Below, piece by piece: positions 1 to 8,301 of a stretch of DNA of 64,000 bases; position 1 is the stretch's first letter; every line of letters starts with the position of its first letter. The stretch covers positions 509,501 to 573,500 of the forward strand of contig NZ_FZQA01000002.1 in the NCBI RefSeq assembly GCF_900199215.1. Reading direction: 5' to 3'. The DNA comes from Amphiplicatus metriothermophilus. GTDB taxonomy: Bacteria; Pseudomonadota; Alphaproteobacteria; Caulobacterales; Parvularculaceae. The notes below the pieces were generated by a model that worked only from the letters and a program-made list of their open reading frames with translations, ran no database searches and was not told the DNA's origin. The translations under genes and the position numbers were made by a program.

Positions 1-709
1 CGGGCCGCTGACGGCGAAGCTCGTGCGCGACGCCCTTGAAAGCTGGACGAGCGAGACGGCCTGGCCGAGCTGGTCGTTCTCCAATCACGACGTGGTGCGC
101 GCGCGCACCCGCTGGGGCGGCGAGGAAGCGAGCGACGCCTTCGCGCAGATGCTGATGGGCCTCCTCCTGTGCTTGCGCGGCACGATTTTCCTCTATCAGG
201 GCGACGAGCTCGGTCTTCCGCAGGCGGACGTTCCGTTCGATAGGCTGAAGGACCCCGAAGGCATCCGCTTCTGGCCGGACAGTCTCGGCCGCGACGGCTG
301 CCGCACGCCCATCCCGTGGCGCGCGGGCGAGCCGAACGCCGGCTTCTCGACGGTCGAGCCGTGGCTTCCCGTCGATCCCCGTCACGAGGCGCTTGCTGCG
401 GACCGGCAGGAAAAGGATCCCGAATCCACGTTAAACAGGACGCGGGGCTTCATCGCCTTCCGCCGGGCCCATCGGGCGCTGCGCCTCGGCGCGATCGACT
501 TTCTCGACGCGCCGGAGCCCGCGCTCGCCTTCCGCCGCGCTTACGAAAAAGAAAGCCTCCTATGCGTCTTCAATCTCGGCGGCGAGGAAGCCGCGCTTGA
601 GACGCCGCGCGGCGGACGCGCGCTCGATTACGGCCTGCCCGGCCGGCTTGACGGCCGGCGCGCCGTTCTGCCCCCTTACGGCGGCCTCGTCATCGCGGAG
701 GAGGACTGA
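1..709 (+). CDS. Alpha-glucosidase, GH13 family (3' part)
   Basis: The reading frame is open from the first bases of the window, so the 5' part, including the nucleophile and acid/base regions, lies outside. What remains is the C-terminal third of a GH13 alpha-glucosidase: the FSNHDVVR segment, whose NHD holds the third conserved catalytic Asp, then the YQGDELGLPQ strand and the C-terminal beta domain. It would hydrolyse alpha-1,4-linked maltodextrins, probably in the cytoplasm after uptake. The stop is 5 bp before the GTG start of a LacI-type regulator, and a TonB receptor follows, so an oligosaccharide-uptake operon is likely. GH13 membership is seen in the motifs; alpha-glucosidase rather than oligo-1,6-glucosidase is inferred. 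Confidence 0.85.
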   Translation, partial: GPLTAKLVRDALESWTSETAWPSWSFSNHDVVRARTRWGGEEASDAFAQMLMGLLLCLRGTIFLYQGDELGLPQADVPFDRLKDPEGIRFWPDSLGRDGCRTPIPWRAGEPNAGFSTVEPWLPVDPRHEALAADRQEKDPESTLNRTRGFIAFRRAHRALRLGAIDFLDAPEPALAFRRAYEKESLLCVFNLGGEEAALETPRGGRALDYGLPGRLDGRRAVLPPYGGLVIAEED

Positions 710-714
710 CCAGC

Positions 715-1758
715 GTGCCCCAGCCTGACGACAGCGAGGACAAACCCGTCCGCGCCCGAACCATGGCCGAGATCGCCGCGCTGGCCGGCGTCGCCGAATC
801 GACCGTCTCCCGCGCGCTCGCCGGCAGCGAACGCGTTTCCGAAGAGACTCGCGAGCGCATCCGAAAGCTGGTGCAGGAAAGCGGCTATCGCATCAACAGC
901 CGCGCGCGCAGCCTGCGCACGCGCCGCTCGCGCACCATCGAGGTGGTGATCGGCATATCCGAAACGAACCGGCAGCATTTCTCCGACCCGTTCTTCAGCC
1001 AGATCGTCGCCGCCATCGCTGACGCCCTCGCCGAAAACGATTACGACCTTCTGTTGTCGCGGGCCCGCCCCTGGGACGATGTCGAAGGCGCCGACGCTAT
1101 CGCCTCGAACCGCGCTGACGGCGTCATCATCATCGGCCAGGGGCGGGAGCCGGAAAAGCTTGCGGAATACGCGGCCAGCCGGCGCAACGTCGTCGTGTGG
1201 GGTGCGGACATTCCGGACAGGTCCTATCCCGTCGTGGGCAGCGACAATCTGCTCGGCGGACGTCTGGTGGCGCGCCGCCTGCTGGCGCAGGGCCGCCGGC
1301 GGCTGGTCTTTCTCGGCGACATCCGGCATGTCGAGATCGGCCTGCGCCATCGCGGCTGCATGGAGGAGATGACCTCCGCCGGCGCGGCGCCCGACCAGAC
1401 CCTCACCCTTTCCATGCCCTTCGACAGCGAGTCGGCCTATGGCGCGACGCGCGAGCTGTTCCGCGGCGGGATTTGGCACGACGCCGTCTTCGCGGCGAGC
1501 GACGTGCTCGCCGTCGCGGCGATGCAGGCGCTTTCCGATCTCGGCGTCCGCGTGCCGGAGGACGTGTCTGTGATCGGCTATGACGACATCGCGCTCGCCG
1601 CTTACGTCTCGCCGGCGCTCACCACGATCCGCCAGGACACCGTCGCGGGCGGCCGGGCCCTCGTCGAGAATCTGCTGACCCTACTCGACGGCGGCGAGGC
1701 GCGCGACGCCATCCTGCCGACCGAGCTGATCGTGCGGCGCTCCTGCGGCGGAAGCTGA
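715..1758 (+). CDS. LacI-family transcriptional regulator
   Basis: 347 aa, GTG start 5 bp after the alpha-glucosidase stop. The N-terminal helix-turn-helix (about residues 18-40) carries the family pattern AEIAALAGVAESTVSRAL, followed by a periplasmic-binding-protein-like effector domain; the GYDDIALAAYVSPALTTI stretch near residue 290 is typical of LacI/GalR C-lobes. It probably represses the sugar-uptake genes around it in response to a maltodextrin-type ligand. A palindrome downstream at 1852-1871, just before the TonB receptor gene, is its most likely operator. The ligand is inferred only from the GH13 neighbour. Confidence 0.93.
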   Translation: MPQPDDSEDKPVRARTMAEIAALAGVAESTVSRALAGSERVSEETRERIRKLVQESGYRINSRARSLRTRRSRTIEVVIGISETNRQHFSDPFFSQIVAAIADALAENDYDLLLSRARPWDDVEGADAIASNRADGVIIIGQGREPEKLAEYAASRRNVVVWGADIPDRSYPVVGSDNLLGGRLVARRLLAQGRRRLVFLGDIRHVEIGLRHRGCMEEMTSAGAAPDQTLTLSMPFDSESAYGATRELFRGGIWHDAVFAASDVLAVAAMQALSDLGVRVPEDVSVIGYDDIALAAYVSPALTTIRQDTVAGGRALVENLLTLLDGGEARDAILPTELIVRRSCGGS

Positions 1759-1851
1759 CGCCGGACGCACAAATCTTGCGCATTCTTGCGCAAAAATCGT
1801 TGCAACGGCGCATCACCTTCCGGATTTGATCGTAGATTTTTCGCGATCCTT

Positions 1852-1871
1852 TTGAGCAATCGATTGCGCAA
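1852..1871. promoter_or_regulatory. LacI-type operator candidate upstream of TonB receptor
   Basis: TTGAGCAATCGATTGCGCAA is a 20-bp palindrome with 18 of 20 positions matching their complement and a central CG, as LacI-family operators have. The inner 12 bp (1856-1867) are perfectly palindromic. A second perfect 10-bp palindrome (CGTTGCAACG) lies at 1798-1807. Both sit in the 215-bp gap between the LacI gene and the TonB receptor gene. Binding by the adjacent regulator is inferred. Confidence 0.6.
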
Positions 1872-1973
1872 TCCGGCGGCGCGTAGCATCCTTGGCGAAG
1901 GATTAACCGGCCGGCGGCGGCGCCTGCGTCACCGCTAAGAACATCACCCGCGCCGGCACAGGAGGAGGAAACC

Positions 1974-4280
1974 ATGAAGACTCGCGTTCCCGCACGCATC
2001 CCCCATTCGTCCTTCCGCGGGGGTCTCGCCTGCGCGGCCAGCGCCGCAGCGCTGCTCGCCGCCGGCGCGCCCGCCTTCGCGCAGGACGCCGCATCGGAAA
2101 GCGCCCCGCGCGCGGCGACGGAGAGCTATGACGAGATCATCGTAGTCGGCACGCCCGGCGGCGCCGGCGTGCGCCGGCAGCAGGCGAGCTTCGCCATCAC
2201 CACGATCCAGCCGGACGACATCACCAAGTTCTCGCCGAAGAGCACGGCGGACCTGCTTAAATCCATCCCCGGCGTCTGGGTCGAAAGCTCGGGCGGCGTG
2301 GCCGGCGCCAATATCGACGTGCGCGGCCTGCCGGGCGGAGGCGACGCGCCCTTCGTGCTGCTCGCCATCAACGGCTCGCCGCTTTACGGCACGGAGATGC
2401 TCTCTTTCTTCGAGCAGAGCTCCATCTTCCGCATCGACGAGACCATCGCCAGCGTCGAGGGCCTGCGCGGCGGCCCGAACTCCGTCTTCGGCAAGGGCGA
2501 GCCGGGCCTTACGGTCAACTTCAACCTCAAGGAAGGCGGCGAGGAGACCGAGGGCCGGGTGAAATACACCACCAGCGATTACGGCCTGCAGCGCTTCGAC
2601 GCGGTGCTGAGCGGCAAGCTCGCCGACGACCTCTACTATATGGTCGGCGGCTATTTCCGCCGCTCCGACGGCATCCGCGACACCCAGTTCACCTCGGAGG
2701 AAGGCCAGCAGTTCACGGTCAACCTCACCAAGCTGTTCGACAACGGCAAGGTCAACCTGTTCGCGCGCTGGACGGACGATCACGGCCAGTGGGTGCTGCC
2801 CTTCGCGCTCAACACCGGCAACGATCTCGGCGAATTCGCCCAGCTCGGCAACGCCACCCGTTTCCGCGAGATTCAGATCAATCCCGCCGGCGACACCGAG
2901 GTTTTCGACTTCGCCGACGGGCGCGGCTGGGACGGCATCGTCACCGGCGGCAGCGTCGAGTTCGATCTCGGCGCCGGCTTCACCTTGCGCGACCGCTTCA
3001 CCTTCATGACCGGCGACGCCGACACTTTCGGCTTCGTGCCGGCGGGCTCGGCGGTGACCGCAGGCGACGTCGGCGCCGTCATCGGCGGGCCGGTTAACAC
3101 TGTCAGCGGGCGGACGCTCGATCCTTCGGAGTTCGTACAGACCTACGGCCACTGGGTCGTGATGAAGGACCTCGATGCGGTCATCAACGACCTCAGCATC
3201 AATAAGGTCGTCGCCAATCACGACATCACCGTCGGATTCTACCAGTCGAACTGGTCGTCGGACGACACCTGGTATCTCGGCAATCCGCTGCCGGTTCATA
3301 ACGTCGCCAACGGCGAGCCTCTCGATCCCTCGATCACGCCGGCTGATATCGCGGCGGCGGGCGGGAACGCCGGCTTTTCCTTCGGCCTCGAATCGGCGGG
3401 CGACGCCCATGCGCGCGCGCTTTACATAGCGGACTCCTGGCAGGTCTTCGACCGTTTCCGCCTCGACGTCGGCGCCCGGCGCGAATGGCTGGAGCTCGAC
3501 TACGTGCTCGACACCGGACCGGGCTTCGCGGACGGGACGACCGACCTGACGGAAGATCTCAATGGCAAGGAATGGGCCTACACTTTCGCGGGCAACTATG
3601 ACGTAACCAACGACATCGGCGTCTTCGCCCGCTACACCAAGGGCTTCCTGTTCCCGCATTTTGACGAGATCCGGGAAGGCCGCAATCAGGTCGACAACGT
3701 CAAGCAGGTCGAGGCCGGACTGAAATACGCCGGCGACTGGCTGACCCTCTACGCCACCTTCTACAGAAACACCAACGACGCCTTCAGCTCCACAGTCGGC
3801 GGCGTGGTGCCGGCGGCGGCCTTCAAAACGCGCGCGATCGGCGTCGAGTTCGACGGCACGGTGCATTACGGACCGTTCTCGACGAGCTTCATCGCCACCA
3901 TTCAGGATGCGGAGATCACGGAGTCCGACACCGCCTCCGACGTCGGCAACCGCGTGTTGCGCCAGCCGCGCTGGCAGGCGCGCATCTCGCCGGCCTACAC
4001 GCTGGAGATGGCGGATTTCGACGCGACGCTCTACGGCGCCGTTTCGCTGGTCGGCGAGCGCTTCGGCGACAACGCCAACACGGTGGAGCTGCCCTCTTAC
4101 GAGAAGGTCGATCTCGGCCTTCTGGTCAACCACAAGTCGGGCATCTTCGTGCAGATCCACGCCGATAACCTCAACGACTCGCACGGCATCACCGAGGGCG
4201 ACCCGCGTAATCCGGCCGCGCCCAACGGCCGGCCGATCTTCGGGCGCTCCGTGCTGTTCAGCGTCGGCTACGACTTCTGA
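1974..4280 (+). CDS. TonB-dependent outer-membrane receptor (carbohydrate type)
   Basis: 768 aa, ATG preceded by a strong GGAGGAGG ribosome site. A signal peptide ends near GAPAFAQ, followed by a TonB-box-like segment (YDEIIVVGT) and then the plug domain, with DVRGLPGGGDAPFVLLAINGS in the region where plug domains carry their conserved DVRG segment. The C-terminus ends in Phe (VGYDF), as beta-barrels do. It should import a ligand across the outer membrane using TonB/ExbBD energy. The neighbouring GH13 glucosidase and LacI regulator suggest a maltodextrin or related glycoside, resembling MalA/SusA-type loci; the substrate is inferred. Confidence 0.9.
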   Translation: MKTRVPARIPHSSFRGGLACAASAAALLAAGAPAFAQDAASESAPRAATESYDEIIVVGTPGGAGVRRQQASFAITTIQPDDITKFSPKSTADLLKSIPGVWVESSGGVAGANIDVRGLPGGGDAPFVLLAINGSPLYGTEMLSFFEQSSIFRIDETIASVEGLRGGPNSVFGKGEPGLTVNFNLKEGGEETEGRVKYTTSDYGLQRFDAVLSGKLADDLYYMVGGYFRRSDGIRDTQFTSEEGQQFTVNLTKLFDNGKVNLFARWTDDHGQWVLPFALNTGNDLGEFAQLGNATRFREIQINPAGDTEVFDFADGRGWDGIVTGGSVEFDLGAGFTLRDRFTFMTGDADTFGFVPAGSAVTAGDVGAVIGGPVNTVSGRTLDPSEFVQTYGHWVVMKDLDAVINDLSINKVVANHDITVGFYQSNWSSDDTWYLGNPLPVHNVANGEPLDPSITPADIAAAGGNAGFSFGLESAGDAHARALYIADSWQVFDRFRLDVGARREWLELDYVLDTGPGFADGTTDLTEDLNGKEWAYTFAGNYDVTNDIGVFARYTKGFLFPHFDEIREGRNQVDNVKQVEAGLKYAGDWLTLYATFYRNTNDAFSSTVGGVVPAAAFKTRAIGVEFDGTVHYGPFSTSFIATIQDAEITESDTASDVGNRVLRQPRWQARISPAYTLEMADFDATLYGAVSLVGERFGDNANTVELPSYEKVDLGLLVNHKSGIFVQIHADNLNDSHGITEGDPRNPAAPNGRPIFGRSVLFSVGYDF

Positions 4281-4290
4281 GGCCGGCGGC

Positions 4291-4323
4291 GCGCTCGCCC
4301 GCACCCCTCCCGCGGGCGAGCGC
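4291..4323 (+). terminator. Hairpin after TonB receptor gene
   Basis: A perfect 12-bp inverted repeat (4291-4302 with 4312-4323) has a 9-nt loop and begins 10 bp after the receptor stop. A TTTT run follows a few bases later rather than directly, so it may be an imperfect intrinsic terminator or an mRNA-stabilising hairpin. Confidence 0.45.
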
Positions 4324-4479
4324 AAGCATTTTGCTCATGTTGCATCGAGGCCGCCGGACTCCGCCGCCGGCAGGCTCGTCGCATTGTCATGAAGCGGTCT
4401 GCAGCGCGCCGCTGGGCGAAGTTTGGACAGAAGAGCGAGCGCCATGCGCATCTATGCAGTTCATGCCGAAAAAGGACGA

Positions 4480-6573
4480 ATGCGATCGACATTTACGCAT
4501 CAATCTTTCCCCGTAAGGATCATTCACGCGACGCTCGCCGTCGTCGTCATGGCCGGCGCCATCGCCTGCGGGCCGACGGGGCAAGCGGGAGACGCAAATC
4601 TCGAGTCCGTCGCGGCGGACGACGTCCTCGCCTTTTCCATCGAAGAAGGGCGCATGCTGAACGAATTCTATCGCGCGGGACCTGTCGCGGCGCATCTCGC
4701 GCTGACATCGGGACGCGCGCCGCGCCTTGTCGTCGCCTTCCCGGCAGGCAATAGCGGCGCGGGCCTGTGGTTCGAGGAAAGCGACGCCGAGGCGACATGG
4801 CGCGTCGTCTCTCTTCTGCGCGGCGCGGCGCAGACGGACGATCACGGCCAAACGCTCTACGGCATAGAGGCGGAGGCGACGCTGACGGGACCGGCCCTGA
4901 CCGTGAAGCGCGCGCTTGTCGGCAATGTGCGCAGCCTGCGCAATTACGCCGACAGGGGCGAGATCGCGCAGGGCGTGGAGGTCGCGCCGGAACTGAGCGC
5001 GCGGCGCGTTACATGGCGGCGCACGCGGCTCGACGACGCGCCGGGTTATCATCTCTCGGTCGAAGCGCTCGAAGGGACGATTAGGCGGACCGACGGCCGG
5101 ATCCGGCTCATTCCATCCGGAGACGGACGGCTTCGCCTGCGCATCGTCGCCTTGACCGGCGAGACGCCGCTGACGCCGATCCCGACCGATCGGCTCCTGA
5201 AGACTGAGTCCTCCGACGCCCGTTCGTTACAGGTCCTCGCCTTTCTCAGCTACCGCGAGAAGCTGCTCGCCGGCTCCTGGCGATTCCTCACCTATTTCGG
5301 CCGCGACACCCTTCTGTCGCTGAAGATGCTCGCGCCGGCCGCAGCGCCCCAACTCATGGAGGCCGGCCTTTCCGCCGTTCTCGAACGATTGAACGCGCAT
5401 GGCGAGGTCGCGCATGAGGAAGACGTCGCCGAATATGCGATCCTTCGCCGGCGCGCGGCGGGCGAGCCGCCTTCACCCGAGCCGATCTTCGATTACGCGA
5501 TGATCGACGACGACTTCCTGCTCGCGCCCGTCGCGGCGGACTACCTGCTCCAGCGGCCGGCGCAAAGCGCCCGCGCTTTCCTCGAACGCCGCACGACCGG
5601 GGGCGAGTCCTACGGCGCGGCGCTCTTGCGTAATTTGACATTCGTCGTCGAGGCGGCGCGCCCCTTCGCCGCCGTCCCCGAGCGCGCCAATCTCATCCAT
5701 CTGAAGCCCGGACGATACGCCGGCGACTGGCGCGACAGTAAGGAAGGCCTCGGCGGCGGCCGCGCGCCCTACGGCGTCAATGCGGTTCTCGTTCCCGCGG
5801 CGCTGGAAGCGGCGGCGCGGCTTCATGCGAGCGGACTGCTCGCCGCTTATCTGGACGAAGCGGCCGGAACCGCGCTCGCCGAAGCCGGCGCGATGGCGGC
5901 GGTCTGGTCCGATCATGCGGCGGGCTTTTTCCGCGTGCGCATCGATAACGCCGCAGCGCGCGAGCAGGTCGCCGCCTATGCGGCCGCCGTCAGCGCGCCG
6001 GAAGAGCCGGCGCTCGCCGCGCTCGGCGCGGATGACGTCGTCTTCAACGCGCTCGCCCTCGACGGCGACGGCGCGCCCATACCCGTTCTCCACTCCGACG
6101 AGAGCTTCCTCCTCGCTTTCCGCGAACCGTCGCCCGAAGCGCTGACGCGCGCGCTCGAAGCGATCATGCGGCCTTTTCCGGCGGGCCTGATGACTCCGGC
6201 GGGCCTTCTCGTCGCCAACGCGGCCTATGCGCCGGCGGCGATGCAGAGAGACTTTTCAAACGCCCATTATCACGGCGCGGTCGTGTGGTCGTGGCAGCAG
6301 GCGCTTCTGGCCGCCGGACTCGACCGCCAGCTCCGCCGCAAGGATTTGGACGAAGGCCTGCGCGCGAAGCTGGAGGCGGCGCGACGCGCGCTATGGGCCG
6401 CGATCAAGGCCGGCGAAACGGTCAAAACCTCCGAACTGTGGTCCTGGTCGGTTCGCGACGGGGCGTTCGTCATCGAGCCTTTCGGCCAGCGCGAAGGCGA
6501 CGCGACTGAATCGAACGCCGCGCAGCTCTGGAGCGCGGTCTATCTCGGCGTGCGCCGGCCTGTTTCGGAATGA
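4480..6573 (+). CDS. Putative six-hairpin glycosidase, lipoprotein
   Basis: 697 aa from the ATG at 4480, chosen because AAAGGA lies just upstream and the product then starts with a lipoprotein-like signal ending in GAIAC. In-frame ATGs at 4423 and 4444 are less likely. Segments such as SWRFLTYFGRDTLLSLK, GDWRDSKEGLG and DFSNAHYHGAVVWSWQ look like the inner loops of (alpha/alpha)6-barrel glycosidases (GH15/GH63-like clans). I cannot place it in a specific family. Carboxylates such as FGRD and GDWRDSKE are candidate catalytic residues. Its position after the TonB receptor suggests it acts on the same glucan or oligosaccharide, anchored in the periplasm or outer membrane. Confidence 0.7.
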   Translation: MRSTFTHQSFPVRIIHATLAVVVMAGAIACGPTGQAGDANLESVAADDVLAFSIEEGRMLNEFYRAGPVAAHLALTSGRAPRLVVAFPAGNSGAGLWFEESDAEATWRVVSLLRGAAQTDDHGQTLYGIEAEATLTGPALTVKRALVGNVRSLRNYADRGEIAQGVEVAPELSARRVTWRRTRLDDAPGYHLSVEALEGTIRRTDGRIRLIPSGDGRLRLRIVALTGETPLTPIPTDRLLKTESSDARSLQVLAFLSYREKLLAGSWRFLTYFGRDTLLSLKMLAPAAAPQLMEAGLSAVLERLNAHGEVAHEEDVAEYAILRRRAAGEPPSPEPIFDYAMIDDDFLLAPVAADYLLQRPAQSARAFLERRTTGGESYGAALLRNLTFVVEAARPFAAVPERANLIHLKPGRYAGDWRDSKEGLGGGRAPYGVNAVLVPAALEAAARLHASGLLAAYLDEAAGTALAEAGAMAAVWSDHAAGFFRVRIDNAAAREQVAAYAAAVSAPEEPALAALGADDVVFNALALDGDGAPIPVLHSDESFLLAFREPSPEALTRALEAIMRPFPAGLMTPAGLLVANAAYAPAAMQRDFSNAHYHGAVVWSWQQALLAAGLDRQLRRKDLDEGLRAKLEAARRALWAAIKAGETVKTSELWSWSVRDGAFVIEPFGQREGDATESNAAQLWSAVYLGVRRPVSE

Positions 6574-6595
6574 CGCCGCGCGCGCCGCGTCGCGC

Positions 6596-6613
6596 GCTTC
6601 ATCATTCTGTCAT
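6596..6613 (+). promoter_or_regulatory. Pho-box-like site upstream of alkaline phosphatase
   Basis: CTGTCAT at 6607-6613 is an exact PhoB half-site. It is preceded, at the canonical 11-bp period with a 4-nt spacer, by GCTTCAT (6596-6602), which keeps the TCAT end. It lies about 105 bp upstream of the alkaline phosphatase start, where PhoB activation would be expected. One half-site is weak. Confidence 0.45.
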
Positions 6614-6718
6614 GGGAAGGCGCCACCGATGGCCGCGCCGTCTGCGGCCGCGCTTGTCCCGTCGTCCCGATTTCGGCGAAGATGCCGGCCGCAGCGATGT
6701 TTCAGAAAGGGCGCGCGC

Positions 6719-8206
6719 ATGATTAAGGCTTTGTTTCGTTTTCGCTTCCGTCCCGCCCTTGCGGCCGTTCTCGCCGGTTCGACCGCGCTCGCCGCCTGCG
6801 CGCATATCGGAGGCGACGCGCCTGACGCCGCCGGCGCCCAGACAGGCGGCCGTGCGACGAACGTCATTCTCTTTGTCGGCGACGGCATGGGCGTGAGTAC
6901 GGTCACGGCGATCCGCATCCTCGAAGGCCAGATGCGCGGCGAGCCGGGCGAGGAAAACATGCTGTCATGGGAGACTTTTCCCCATGTCGCCCTGTCGAAG
7001 ACCTACAACGTCAACCAGCAGGTGCCGGACTCCGCCGGCACGGCGACGGCCATGCTTTCGGGCGTGAAGACCAAGGCGGGCTTCATCGGGGTCGGCCCGG
7101 CGCCGGCGCGCGGCGATTGCGCGGGCGCGCTGCGCGCCTTGCTGCCGACGCTGATGGAGCAGGCGGAAGCGGCCGGGCTCGCCGCCGGCGTGGTGACGAC
7201 GACCCGCCTGACCCATGCGACGCCGGCCGCGGCCTTCGCTCATGTTCCCGAGCGCGACTGGGAATCCGACGCCGACATGCCGCAAGACGCCCTCGCCGCC
7301 GGCTGCAGGGACATCGCCCGCCAGCTCATCGAATTTCCGTATGGGGACGGAATAGATGTCGCGCTCGGCGGCGGGCGCGCCAATTTCATGCCCGAAAGCG
7401 CCGCCGATCCCGAATATCCGGACCGGACCGGCAAGCGCCGCGACGGCCGCGATCTCGTCGCCGCCTGGCTCGACCGGCCCGGCGCGCGCTATGTCTGGAA
7501 CAAGGCGCAGTTCGACGCGCTTGATCCGGTCGAAGCAGGTCCGGTGCTCGGCCTGTTCGAGCCGAGCCACATGCAGTACGAGCTCGATCGCGCCGAAGAC
7601 GCCGCCGGCGAGCCCTCCCTTGCTGAAATGACGGCCAAGGCGATCGAACTGCTCCGGCGCAAGCCGGGCGGCTTCGCGCTGCTCGTCGAGGGCGGGCGCA
7701 TCGACCACGCCCACCATGCGGGCCGCGCCGCGCTCGCGCTTCATGACGGGGTCGCGATGGCGGAAGCGGTGAAGGTCGCCGACGCCATGACCGACGACGC
7801 CGACACGCTCATCATCGTCACCGCCGATCACAGCCATGTCCTCACCATCGCGGGCTACCCCACGCGCGGCAATCCGATTCTCGGCAAGGTCGTCGCCAAC
7901 GACGCGCGCGGCGAGCCGCAGAATGAGCCCGCCCGCCTGCAGGACGGTCTGCCCTACACCACCCTTGGCTACCACAACGGGCCCGGCGCCGTCCGATCCC
8001 TTCCGCGCCCGGACATTTCCGACGTGGACACGCAGCACAAGGATTATCGCCAGCAGGCGCTGCTTCCCATCTACAGCGAGACCCATGCGGGCGAGGACGT
8101 GCCGGTCTACGCCAAGGGGCCGGGCGCCGAGCGCGTACGCGGCGTGATGGAGCAGAACGAGATCTACGACGCGCTCGCCGGCGCGCTTGGCCTTGGCGGC
8201 GAATAG
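6719..8206 (+). CDS. Alkaline phosphatase, lipoprotein
   Basis: 495 aa from the ATG at 6719; the frame extends upstream but without a plausible start. A lipoprotein signal ends at LAAC. The protein shows the alkaline phosphatase superfamily pattern: FVGDGMGVSTVTA (first metal Asp), PDSAGTATAM with Ser105 as the phosphorylated nucleophile, EGGRIDHAHHAG (metal-binding Asp and His) and VTADHSHV (Asp-His metal ligands). It hydrolyses phosphomonoesters to release phosphate in the periplasm or at the outer membrane. A Pho-box-like site lies about 105 bp upstream. All key residues appear present. Confidence 0.95.
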   Translation: MIKALFRFRFRPALAAVLAGSTALAACAHIGGDAPDAAGAQTGGRATNVILFVGDGMGVSTVTAIRILEGQMRGEPGEENMLSWETFPHVALSKTYNVNQQVPDSAGTATAMLSGVKTKAGFIGVGPAPARGDCAGALRALLPTLMEQAEAAGLAAGVVTTTRLTHATPAAAFAHVPERDWESDADMPQDALAAGCRDIARQLIEFPYGDGIDVALGGGRANFMPESAADPEYPDRTGKRRDGRDLVAAWLDRPGARYVWNKAQFDALDPVEAGPVLGLFEPSHMQYELDRAEDAAGEPSLAEMTAKAIELLRRKPGGFALLVEGGRIDHAHHAGRAALALHDGVAMAEAVKVADAMTDDADTLIIVTADHSHVLTIAGYPTRGNPILGKVVANDARGEPQNEPARLQDGLPYTTLGYHNGPGAVRSLPRPDISDVDTQHKDYRQQALLPIYSETHAGEDVPVYAKGPGAERVRGVMEQNEIYDALAGALGLGGE

Positions 8207-8301
8207 CCTCGCCGCCTGTTTTCGGCTCGACGCCAGAATGCCATTTCGACGATGCGCCGCAACGTCGCGCCGCCGAAGCGCGCGCTTTCGCTCGCCGCGC
8301 G

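Noticed and set aside
1944-4325. 793-codon open frame opposite the TonB receptor gene
   Set aside because: A mirror frame caused by high GC at third positions; no recognisable domain, while the opposite strand encodes a clear receptor.
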